In this document: piece by piece, positions 13,906 through 21,424 of the stretch | Layout of the letters: the number at the start of each line of letters is the position of its first letter | Position numbering within the stretch: position 1 is the first letter of the stretch | NCBI GenBank assembly: GCA_003542655.1 | Contig: DPKF01000163.1 | Location: 3,538-27,987 of the forward strand | Origin: Holosporales bacterium | GTDB taxonomy: Bacteria; Pseudomonadota; Alphaproteobacteria; Paracaedibacterales; UBA11393 | Reading direction: 5' to 3' | DNA: 24,450 nt | Translations under genes and position numbers: made by a program | Notes under the pieces: model-generated | What the model was told of the DNA's origin: nothing | Database searches by the model: none | What the model saw: only the letters and a program-made list of their open reading frames with translations

Positions 13906-16900
13906 ATGCGGTATTTTTCAATACTTAAAAAACGTGATTTTTTCCCTTTTTTTGCAACGCAATTTTTCTCTGCTTTTGCAGATAATTTGTTTAAAACAAG
14001 CCTGTTGTTTTTAGCTACATTTGATGTGGCTTTTAAAACAGACTATTCTATACCTATTGTTAGCGCACTTATTTCGGCAGTCTTTATTCTGCCATTTTTA
14101 ATATTTGCAGCACCCGCCGGCCAGGTGGCGAATCATTATGAAAACAGCTGGCTTGCAAAAATTTTCAAACGCTGTGAAGTATTTATCATTATTATTGCCT
14201 GGATAGGTCTTAGCCAAGGGTCATTTTGGATCATGCTGTTGTCTCTTCTCCTATCTTCAACGCAGGCAACATTTTTTGGGCCCATTAAATATAGTTTAAT
14301 TCCGGCTTATTTAGAGACGAAAGATCGCATTGCTGGAAATGGATTAATTGAAAGCTCAACATTTTTTGCGATTTTATTAGGTACCTTGGTCGGTGGCTTA
14401 CTTCCTAAAGAGTATATGGGCGTGCTTATGTTCATGAGTTCACTTTTATGTCTCTATTCAAGTGAAAAAATGGTTAAGACTGATGTAGAGCTTTTGACAA
14501 CACCTATTGATCTTAATGTCTTTAAAAGCACCAGAAAGCTTATACGTTTTGCTTTAAAAGACAGAATTTTATTTTTAACCATTGTTGGCATTTCATGGTT
14601 TTGGTTTATTGGCTGTATTATTTTAACGGCTATTGTGCCTTACACAGAACAAGTGATTAATGGTGAAAAAGAAATAGCCTCTTTCTTTTTGTTCGCATTT
14701 ACTATTGGTATTGCTGTGGGTTCATACTTATGTACGATGCTGCTTAGAGGAAATTTACATAATGGTTATGTTCCGGTTGCTGGTTTTTTCATGAGTGTTT
14801 TACTTTTCGATTTTGTAACGATTAGCGATACAGTAAAAGTTACTGACAATATTACACTTTCAGCATTTTTAACAGAGCCTTATTCTTGGCGTATCTTTTT
14901 TGATTTATTTATGCTTGCTGTTTTCTCCGGACTTTATACTGTTCCTTTGTATGCAACAATTCAAGAACGACTAAAGCCGGCTAGACGCGGTATGGGTATT
15001 AGTGCAAACAATATGTTCAATGCCCTATTTATGGTTGTGGCATCTCTTGGTTTAATGATACTTTCAGCACTTGATTTCTCATTGCTACAGATTTTGTTTT
15101 TAACGGCTGCTTTAAACCTGTTTGTTACGTTAAAGGTTGCTAAGCATGTGCCCCAATCTATTAGGCAAATACTTATTCAGTTTATTTTTTCAACATTTTT
15201 TAGGGTTGATGTTGTTGGCATGGATAATATTAAAAAGGCCGGTAGCAAAGCAATTATTATTGCAAACCATACATCTTTCTTAGATGGTCTTCTATTATTT
15301 GCTTACCTGCCATCAGATACAGGTTTCGTTATATATCATCAGTATGCGTCTAAATGGTTTGCATGGATATCAAAGGGAGTGAAAATTTTCTTTATAGATC
15401 CAGATAATCCAATGGCCATGAAACACATTTTAAGGCATTTAGCTGCTGAAAAACGTATTGTTATTTTCCCAGAAGGGCGCATGACCAGTACGGGATCTTT
15501 AATGAAAATCAATGATGGACCAGCACTGCTTGCAGAGCGGACAAATGCAACAATTTTGCCAATTTGTATTGAAGGTGCTGAGCGATCACGGTTAACGCGC
15601 CTAAAGGGTCTGGTGAAAAGAACCATGTTTCCTAAAATAACCCTATATGTGCAAGAGCCTATTAAAGTTGATGAGTTAAAAGGTGATACGCCACGCATTA
15701 CGCGTGAAAATATTAGCCAACGTATTGAACGCCTTATGGAAGAAATGGCCTTTGAATGCTCACCTTATCAATCGAGTTTATTTACAAGTTTGCTTGATGC
15801 GGCAAAGCATCATGGACGGTTTAGTAAAATTATGGATGGTCATGATTTTACGTCGTATTCTTATCAATCACTTATTACAAAAAGTTGTATTTTAGGAACA
15901 TATTTTAGTCGTATCACAGAAGAAAAAGAACAAGTCGGTGTTTTGTTGCCAACATCATGTCCTACAGTTATTAGCTTCTTCGGGCTTATTTCACATGGCC
16001 GTATTCCTGTTATGTTAAATTATAGCCTTAGTGAAGAGCGCTTAATGGAAACAATTAATTTAATTGGCGTTAAAACAATTATTACATCTCATAAATTTTT
16101 AGAAAATCTTCCGCATTTAGCAGAACTCAGGACCACATTAAATAAATTGCGCATTAATGTTGTGCATTTAGAAGATTTAAAAAATAAGAAAAGTGGACAG
16201 CATTCGCTTACCCTGGATGATAAAATTCAAGGTTTATTCTTTTCTTTGATGCCTAACCACTATTATAAAGAATATTTTCCAGAACACGATGATTTGGCAG
16301 TTATTCTATTTACATCGGGGTCAGAACAAACACCAAAAGCTGTTGCGCTGTCACATGAAAACTTAAATGCGAACCAGGCACAAATAACAGCCTGTCTTGA
16401 TTTTACAGCAAAAGATTTGTTGATGAATGTTTTGCCAATTTATCATTCGTTTGGCTTGACGGCTGGCGTTTTGATGCCACTTTTAAGCGGTGTTCCCGTA
16501 TTTTTATACCCAAATCCGTTGCATCATAAAGTGATCCCAAATTTGGCCTATGATATGAATGCAACGCTTTTATTTGGCACGAGCAGCTTACTATTAAAAT
16601 ATGGGGAAGCTGCGCATGGTTATGATTTTTACTCTATGCGTTATGTGATTGCTGGTGCTGAAAAATTATCCCATACAACAAAAACCCTTTGGCAGGATAA
16701 ATTTGGTATTCGTATCTTAGAAGGTTACGGAATGACAGAAGCAGCACCTGCAGTAGCCTTTAACACACCGATGCATTATAAAGAAGGATCTGTTGGAAAA
16801 TTGCTGCCCGGAATGACGGCAAAGATTAAGCCAATTGAAGGTATTGCTGAAGGTGGTGAACTGTGTTTAAAGGGCCCCAATGTTATGATGGGCTATTATG

Positions 16901-17316
16901 ATGGAAAAACAATAACGCCACCAAGTGAAGAATATGGTTATGAAACGGGTGATATTGTCACCCTAGATCAAGAAGGCTTTATTACCATTCAGGGGCGCCT
17001 TAAGCGATTTGCTAAAATTTCAGGTGAAATGGTCCCCTTAACGTATGTAGAAGAGCTTATTCATAAGCATTTTAGTGATGATAAACATACAGTTGTTGCC
17101 ATACCCCACGAAACACGTGGTGAAGAATTGGTTCTGGTCACGACAAAGGCAGATTTAAAGCAAAAAGATGTAACGGCTGTATTTACAGACAATAAATATC
17201 CTATACTATTTTGCCCTAAAAAAATCCATATTGTGGAAGAAATTCCCTTAATGGGAACGGGGAAAGTGGATGTAAATGCCGCTAAGCAAATGGTATTGCA
17301 AGCCTCATTAAGTTAA
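13906..17316 (+). CDS. Three-domain lysophospholipid transporter (LplT-like) / acyltransferase / acyl-ACP synthetase
   Basis: A 1136-residue membrane protein that joins what E. coli splits between LplT and Aas. Residues about 1-420 are an MFS transporter like LplT, which flips lysophospholipids inward (FADNLFKTSLLFLATFDVAF at the start; many helices). Residues about 425-630 are a PlsC-type acyltransferase with HTSFLD at 455-460 and FPEGR at 521-525. Residues about 650-1136 are an AMP-binding acyl-ACP synthetase with FTSGSEQTPKAVALSH near 802, GYGMTE at 940-945, YETGD at 1012-1016 and the catalytic lysine K1120 in GTGKVD. Together they would import and re-acylate lysophospholipids. Such fusions are known in other alphaproteobacteria. 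No strong Shine-Dalgarno is visible. Confidence 0.92.
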   Translation: MRYFSILKKRDFFPFFATQFFSAFADNLFKTSLLFLATFDVAFKTDYSIPIVSALISAVFILPFLIFAAPAGQVANHYENSWLAKIFKRCEVFIIIIAWIGLSQGSFWIMLLSLLLSSTQATFFGPIKYSLIPAYLETKDRIAGNGLIESSTFFAILLGTLVGGLLPKEYMGVLMFMSSLLCLYSSEKMVKTDVELLTTPIDLNVFKSTRKLIRFALKDRILFLTIVGISWFWFIGCIILTAIVPYTEQVINGEKEIASFFLFAFTIGIAVGSYLCTMLLRGNLHNGYVPVAGFFMSVLLFDFVTISDTVKVTDNITLSAFLTEPYSWRIFFDLFMLAVFSGLYTVPLYATIQERLKPARRGMGISANNMFNALFMVVASLGLMILSALDFSLLQILFLTAALNLFVTLKVAKHVPQSIRQILIQFIFSTFFRVDVVGMDNIKKAGSKAIIIANHTSFLDGLLLFAYLPSDTGFVIYHQYASKWFAWISKGVKIFFIDPDNPMAMKHILRHLAAEKRIVIFPEGRMTSTGSLMKINDGPALLAERTNATILPICIEGAERSRLTRLKGLVKRTMFPKITLYVQEPIKVDELKGDTPRITRENISQRIERLMEEMAFECSPYQSSLFTSLLDAAKHHGRFSKIMDGHDFTSYSYQSLITKSCILGTYFSRITEEKEQVGVLLPTSCPTVISFFGLISHGRIPVMLNYSLSEERLMETINLIGVKTIITSHKFLENLPHLAELRTTLNKLRINVVHLEDLKNKKSGQHSLTLDDKIQGLFFSLMPNHYYKEYFPEHDDLAVILFTSGSEQTPKAVALSHENLNANQAQITACLDFTAKDLLMNVLPIYHSFGLTAGVLMPLLSGVPVFLYPNPLHHKVIPNLAYDMNATLLFGTSSLLLKYGEAAHGYDFYSMRYVIAGAEKLSHTTKTLWQDKFGIRILEGYGMTEAAPAVAFNTPMHYKEGSVGKLLPGMTAKIKPIEGIAEGGELCLKGPNVMMGYYDGKTITPPSEEYGYETGDIVTLDQEGFITIQGRLKRFAKISGEMVPLTYVEELIHKHFSDDKHTVVAIPHETRGEELVLVTTKADLKQKDVTAVFTDNKYPILFCPKKIHIVEEIPLMGTGKVDVNAAKQMVLQASLS

Positions 17317-17360
17317 AAAACTAAGTAATGTTGTTTATCAACTAATCTGATTGCCTTCAT

Positions 17361-18821
17361 TTAGGGCGTCATCATCATTTCATCATCTTGCAAGTTGCCA
17401 AACCGCGTCAATTGATTGTTAAAATATAACCTGACGGTGCCAACCGGTCCGTGACGTTGCTTAGCTATCACAACTTCTGCTTTGTTATAGACAGAAGCCA
17501 TTTTTTGTTGCCATTGAATATATTGCTCTGTTCCTTCTTGCGGTTGAGCTCTTGATACATAGTATTCTTCACGGTAAACGAACATAACAACGTCTGCGTC
17601 TTGCTCGATCGAACCTGATTCCCTAAGGTCAGATAACATGGGGCGCTTATCATCACGGCTTTCAACGCCACGTGATAACTGTGATAAGGCAAGAACGGGC
17701 ACATTTAATTCTTTGGCAATACCTTTTAAAGAACGGGTGATTTCAGAAACCTCTTGCACACGATTATCTTGTGAACGTTTTGATCCACCGCCTTCAAGTA
17801 ACTGTAAATAATCAATAATGATCATGCCAATATTGTGCTGACGTTTCATGCGCCGTGCACGGTTGCGAAGTGCTGTAATCGAAAGACTTGCCGTATCATC
17901 AATTAAAAGGGGTACGGAATTAATGCGACGGGAAACATCAACAATTTTTGTAAAATCTTCCGACCGAATATCGCCACGTCTTAACTTATCCGATGGTACG
18001 CCCGATTCAGATGATAAAATACGAGCTGCTAATTGTTCTGCCGACATTTCTAAAGAAAAGAAAGCAACTGGCGCACCATCGGTATTTTCATTTGCATAGG
18101 CAAACGCTGCATTATAGGCAATATTTGTTGCCAGTGCCGTTTTACCCATTGATGGACGCCCTGCTAAAATTAAAAGATCACTTGGGTGCAAGCCGCCAAG
18201 ATATTTATCTAAATCTTTTAAGCCTGATGTAACACCAACAACATGGCTATCTCGCTTATAAGCAAGCTCTGCAGAAGTAATCGCTTCTGTTAAGGCGCTG
18301 CCAAATGTGGTAAATGTTTTTGACCCAACACCATTTGAACCAAGATCAAATAATTTTTTTTCAGAATTTTCAATTTGCGTAATAGCATCTTCGTCTAGAA
18401 CAGCCTTTCGGGCATCAAGGACAATATCTTCTCCGATGGTTATCAATTCACGGCGCAGATATAAATCATATATCATTTGCCCATAATCTTTAATGCTAAC
18501 AATACTGATCACATTGTTGGTCAGATCAACCAAATATCCAGATCCACCAACACTGTCTAGTTCTTTAGAGTTAGAAAAAAAAGCTTTAAGTGTTATGGGG
18601 TCCGCAATTTTTCCGGCATCAACTAAGGTGACGATTGCATGGTAAATTTGACCGTGTATTTTATGTGAAAAATGTTCTGGACGCAAATAATCACTCACCC
18701 GCTCATAAGAACTGTTATTCAACAAAAGGGCGCCTAGAACAGATTGTTCTGCTTCTAAATTATGCGGAATTGTGTTTATTTCAGTCGTTCCGCCATTTGC
18801 CACTTTTAAGTATGATTCCAT
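17361..18821 (-). CDS. dnaB: Replicative DNA helicase DnaB
   Basis: DnaB is the hexameric helicase that unwinds DNA at the replication fork and binds DnaG primase. The 486-residue protein has the N-terminal primase-interacting domain (PHNLEAEQSVLGALLL, about 19-120), a linker, and a RecA-like domain. That domain holds Walker A GRPSMGKT at 221-228, the FSLEMS segment at 255-260, Walker B MIIIDYLQLL at 333-342 and the DnaB-specific SDLRESGSIEQDADVVMF. The C-terminus has QRHGPVGTVRLYF. No intein was seen. It converges on the LplT-Aas fusion with a 44-bp gap lacking a clear terminator. Confidence 0.97.
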   Translation of the reverse strand: MESYLKVANGGTTEINTIPHNLEAEQSVLGALLLNNSSYERVSDYLRPEHFSHKIHGQIYHAIVTLVDAGKIADPITLKAFFSNSKELDSVGGSGYLVDLTNNVISIVSIKDYGQMIYDLYLRRELITIGEDIVLDARKAVLDEDAITQIENSEKKLFDLGSNGVGSKTFTTFGSALTEAITSAELAYKRDSHVVGVTSGLKDLDKYLGGLHPSDLLILAGRPSMGKTALATNIAYNAAFAYANENTDGAPVAFFSLEMSAEQLAARILSSESGVPSDKLRRGDIRSEDFTKIVDVSRRINSVPLLIDDTASLSITALRNRARRMKRQHNIGMIIIDYLQLLEGGGSKRSQDNRVQEVSEITRSLKGIAKELNVPVLALSQLSRGVESRDDKRPMLSDLRESGSIEQDADVVMFVYREEYYVSRAQPQEGTEQYIQWQQKMASVYNKAEVVIAKQRHGPVGTVRLYFNNQLTRFGNLQDDEMMMTP

Positions 18822-18847
18822 TAATTTCTCATTTTAATTTTAAAACA

Positions 18848-18867
18848 GTGTATATGAAAGTATACAC
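18848..18867. promoter_or_regulatory. Inverted repeat in the dnaB leader, possible operator
   Basis: Arms GTGTATA (18848-18854) and TATACAC (18861-18867) are perfect complements around TGAAAG. The site lies 27-46 bp upstream of the dnaB start, and TTGACT on minus (18895-18890) is a possible -35. The nearby intergenic stretch 18868-18990 shows no gene. Confidence 0.4.
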
Positions 18868-18999
18868 CTTATGGAGTATGCAATAATATAGTCAAAACTT
18901 ACCTATCTGATTGAGTATAGTCTTTTTCAGCAAATTTTAAAAACCCCAATTGCGTGATTCTCTATTAGAAGAATTTTTTAAAAAAAGTGACAAAGGCTA

Positions 19000-19028
19000 T
19001 TGACTTCATTTTAAGCCGTTGATAAAAT
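19000..19028 (+). promoter_or_regulatory. Predicted sigma70 promoter of the exported-protein gene block
   Basis: -35 TTGACT (19000-19005), exact 17-bp spacer, -10 TAAAAT (19023-19028). The start would be near 19035, giving a leader of about 97 nt before the GTG at 19132. It is among the better promoters in the window after the rRNA one. Confidence 0.6.
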
Positions 19029-19048
19029 CCAATTGAATTTGTTAGTTG

Positions 19049-19076
19049 ATTTAGTAAATTACTAAATTAAATTTAG
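19049..19076. promoter_or_regulatory. Two overlapping perfect palindromes just downstream of the promoter
   Basis: ATTTAGTAAATTACTAAAT (19049-19067) is a perfect 19-bp palindrome. CTAAATTAAATTTAG (19062-19076) is a perfect 15-bp palindrome sharing six bases with it. The common half-site is ATTTAG, present three times in alternating orientation. The position, about +14 to +41 from the predicted start, suits a repressor operator. Confidence 0.5.
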
Positions 19077-19131
19077 AAACAAGTAAAAATAAATAAACAT
19101 AAAGTTATGTTTTGAATAACTAGGTGAGGTT

Positions 19132-20103
19132 GTGGTGCAGTATTGCGTTGTTTGTAAAATATTATTAGTTTTTTCGACTGCGGGTTTCTGTGTATTAGCA
19201 ACGGATGTTGAGGTGCAATCTCTAGACGGTTGTTTAGCTGGTCATAATAATGGTGGGGCTATCGCGCCCCTAAAAGATGATGCATTGCATCAAGAAGTCG
19301 AGGTTCCTACTGCTTCCTGCCAAGCGTACAGTTCTGAAAGTGTTAAGGGCTTTAGTGGGAGTTTTTTAGTGACTGTTGTTTTTCTACAAGAACAAATGGA
19401 ACTAGGTATCATTCAAGCTGAAGAAGCCCGTACAATCAAGTCTTATATTGAAAGTCTTCGAGGTAAGGTAGGTGAAGATGGAAAAATTTCTAGCGATAAA
19501 CTTGCTGAAGAGTTTAGTAAACTTATGAAGAAAAAAATGACAAGTGTTGTATCTAGTCCTAACTCCTTGTCTGCTTCTACAAAAACCAGTTCTCGGTCGA
19601 GCATGCTTAGTTATTTGACAGGTTGGCTGAGTGCGGGCGTTCAGGGACAAGTTCATGAAGGGATTGGTAAAACAGAGCTGACTCGTCAGCAGATGGCTGA
19701 CCAATATAAGGCCGTTCTTGAGAGTTATATGAGACATTTGAAGGATGTTGAGTGTATGTTGAAAACAAAAGAGTCTAGTGCAGTTGATCGTTATAAGTTG
19801 TCTATTAGGTTACATAAGGATCAGGGCGAAGTTTCGGAAGCATGCGTTTTGCATGGCGTTTCTCCTGTGGATGAAGATCGTGCTTCAAATGCGCCGTCAG
19901 ATAAATCCCACGGCACGACTGGAAGTGTGATGAATGGTGTAAAAAGCTCTTTATATACGCGCTACCCTTATATAGATAAGAAGACATTAGATGGCATAGT
20001 GTCTAAGTTTTTAAGGGAGTTGAGTACGCTCAATAAAGGGAATGAGGTTGCTGAGCTTAGAAAAAAGGTTGAGGAAGATGATGGCGAAGATGAGTATGCA
20101 TAA
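19132..20103 (+). CDS. Unknown exported protein, 323 residues, first of the exported block
   Basis: I do not recognise the family. The start is one of two adjacent GTG codons (19132 and 19135); AGGTGAGG just upstream fits either. Residues about 5-24 form a signal-peptide-like hydrophobic core (CVVCKILLVFSTAGFCVLA), followed by TDVEV. A helical region at about 80-135 is rich in E, K and S (EQMELGIIQAEEARTIKSYI), then comes a serine/threonine-rich linker (SSPNSLSASTKTSSRSS), a second helical part with RQQMADQYKAVLESYMRHLK, and an acidic C-terminus ending EEDDGEDEYA. It is followed after 8 bp by the next exported protein gene, so the two form an operon. It may be a periplasmic or secreted protein; a host-directed role is only a guess. 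Confidence 0.72.
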   Translation: MVQYCVVCKILLVFSTAGFCVLATDVEVQSLDGCLAGHNNGGAIAPLKDDALHQEVEVPTASCQAYSSESVKGFSGSFLVTVVFLQEQMELGIIQAEEARTIKSYIESLRGKVGEDGKISSDKLAEEFSKLMKKKMTSVVSSPNSLSASTKTSSRSSMLSYLTGWLSAGVQGQVHEGIGKTELTRQQMADQYKAVLESYMRHLKDVECMLKTKESSAVDRYKLSIRLHKDQGEVSEACVLHGVSPVDEDRASNAPSDKSHGTTGSVMNGVKSSLYTRYPYIDKKTLDGIVSKFLRELSTLNKGNEVAELRKKVEEDDGEDEYA

Positions 20104-20111
20104 GGGTTTTT

Positions 20112-20609
20112 ATGATGAAGAAAAAATGTTATAACCTCTATAAACTATTGTTTTTGCAATGTTTTCTCCTTTGTCTTTGTTGTTTTTATGTTTTTTCTTC
20201 AGATGCAGACGCTTTAGCTGAGATGAGTGAATATGAAGGTATGTCTGCTAAAGAAATATGTGAGGGCGTTCTCGAATTTATACCCCAGCTAGGTTATCGT
20301 TCGTCAGAGCAAACACAAAAAAAACTAACGGAAAGATCGGAAGAAGGTCTTAAAAAACTTTATGGAGATCTGTCTAATATTGTTCATCAGCGGACAGTAG
20401 ATAATCTGAGGCTTGAAAGAATTGCAAAATTTCTTTCTCTAGCGCCGGTTCAATCTTCTGCAGAAGGGCTTTTTAATTCTTTTTTGGACGATGTCATTAT
20501 ACGAAGGAAGCTTGAGGAATTTAATTTGCCTGAGCAAGCTGAAAGACGCGCTGAGCGAACGCAGCGTGTTGAAAAAATATTACAGAAAGCAAAAGGGCCT
20601 TTAAACTAG
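20112..20609 (+). CDS. Unknown exported helical protein, 165 residues
   Basis: No family is recognised. The start ATG follows AAGGG by 5 nt and lies 8 bp after the previous stop. Residues about 3-31 are a signal peptide with a basic start (MKKKCYNLYK) and an unusually cysteine-rich core (LLFLQCFLLCLCCFYVF). The mature part is helical and charged, with SEYEGMSAKEICEGVLEF near 39-56. Its C-terminus, AERTQRVEKIL at 147-157, resembles the DERTRRVTELL end of the coiled-coil protein encoded at 20716-21303, so the two may be distant relatives or share a partner. Localisation is inferred from the leader only. Confidence 0.7.
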   Translation: MMKKKCYNLYKLLFLQCFLLCLCCFYVFSSDADALAEMSEYEGMSAKEICEGVLEFIPQLGYRSSEQTQKKLTERSEEGLKKLYGDLSNIVHQRTVDNLRLERIAKFLSLAPVQSSAEGLFNSFLDDVIIRRKLEEFNLPEQAERRAERTQRVEKILQKAKGPLN

Positions 20610-20661
20610 AAATTCTATGTGTACAGTTTGTTTTTAATAATTTCTGTGCTCACCGAAGAAC

Positions 20662-20686
20662 TATTTTTTGAGAAGTTCAAAAAATA
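20662..20686. repeat. Perfect 10-bp-arm inverted repeat between exported-protein genes
   Basis: Arms TATTTTTTGA (20662-20671) and TCAAAAAATA (20677-20686) pair around GAAGT. The stem is nearly all A-U, so it would be weak as a terminator, and no clear U tract follows. It could be an operator for the next gene, whose ATG lies 30 bp downstream. Confidence 0.4.
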
Positions 20687-20715
20687 TTAATGTAACTGAA
20701 ATAAAAAGGTATAAA

Positions 20716-21303
20716 ATGAAGAATTATAAATTATTAATGCTAACAACATTTTTTGCATTAGGGTCTGGTCTAGATGCTATGCCACCAAGAAAAGAACGTG
20801 AGAATTCAGTGCCGAGTGCTACGTCTGCAAATCATGAAGCTGCTCCTGCTCCAGCATCTGTAGATACTTTATCAAATTTTGCTGTATATTGTGCGCATAA
20901 AGAAGAGCTTGAAAGACAGGTAGATCGGCTAATTGAGGTTGTAGAAGAGCAGGAAGAGCGTTTTCAAAACACAACAGGGCGTTTGCAGTCTGAGATTTCT
21001 GCGTTGACAGTAACACATAGAGACGCTATGCGTGAAAAAGAAGAGAGGATTGTGCAGATTAGCCAACAAATGCAAGAACTTCATGAAAGTTCGGCGCGTT
21101 CTGCTGGTGACAATAATGCACAAATTCAAAGTTTAATGAATGAAAAACGCGCTTTAGAAACTGCGTTAGCGAATTTAGAACCAAAACATGCTGAGCTTGT
21201 AAAATGTTTAGAGCGCGCTCAAGTGACAGAAGCACAAAAACAAGCGCATGATGAACGAACACGTCGTGTTACTGAATTGTTAGCACGTGTTACTTCGCGA
21301 TAA
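20716..21303 (+). CDS. Exported coiled-coil protein, 195 residues
   Basis: Family not recognised. I start at the ATG at 20716, which has AAGG 6 nt upstream and gives a clean signal peptide MKNYKLLMLTTFFALGSGLD with a cut near A21. The frame extends upstream to 20668, but that would bury the signal. Residues 22-50 are a proline/alanine-rich linker (PPRKERENSVPS, then APAPAS). Residues about 55-190 form a long heptad-like coiled coil rich in E, Q, R and L (EELERQVDRLIEVVEEQEERF). The end DERTRRVTELL at 179-189 echoes the neighbouring protein. Such architecture suggests a periplasmic or secreted rod or scaffold. Confidence 0.72.
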   Translation: MKNYKLLMLTTFFALGSGLDAMPPRKERENSVPSATSANHEAAPAPASVDTLSNFAVYCAHKEELERQVDRLIEVVEEQEERFQNTTGRLQSEISALTVTHRDAMREKEERIVQISQQMQELHESSARSAGDNNAQIQSLMNEKRALETALANLEPKHAELVKCLERAQVTEAQKQAHDERTRRVTELLARVTSR

Positions 21304-21373
21304 AACGAAAAATTAAATACCAAAATAAGCAGTTGCATAGTTGGGGCTTTTTATTTATAGTGAGTGATTAGCC

Positions 21374-21400
21374 CTATCTACTTTCTAGATAGTTTATTTT
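21374..21400 (+). terminator. Possible weak intrinsic terminator after the 195-residue coiled-coil gene
   Basis: Stem CTATCTA/TAGATAG (21374-21380 and 21386-21392) with loop CTTTC, followed by TTTATTTT. It lies 70 bp after the stop at 21303. The stem is AT-rich, so termination may be partial. It marks a likely boundary between the two halves of the exported block. Confidence 0.4.
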
Positions 21401-21424
21401 AGCCATAAAAGATGGAATAGGTAC

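Noticed and set aside
18635..18886. Plus-strand frame of 83 codons across the dnaB start
   Set aside because: Antisense to the DnaB N-terminal domain and its promoter region; no supporting features.
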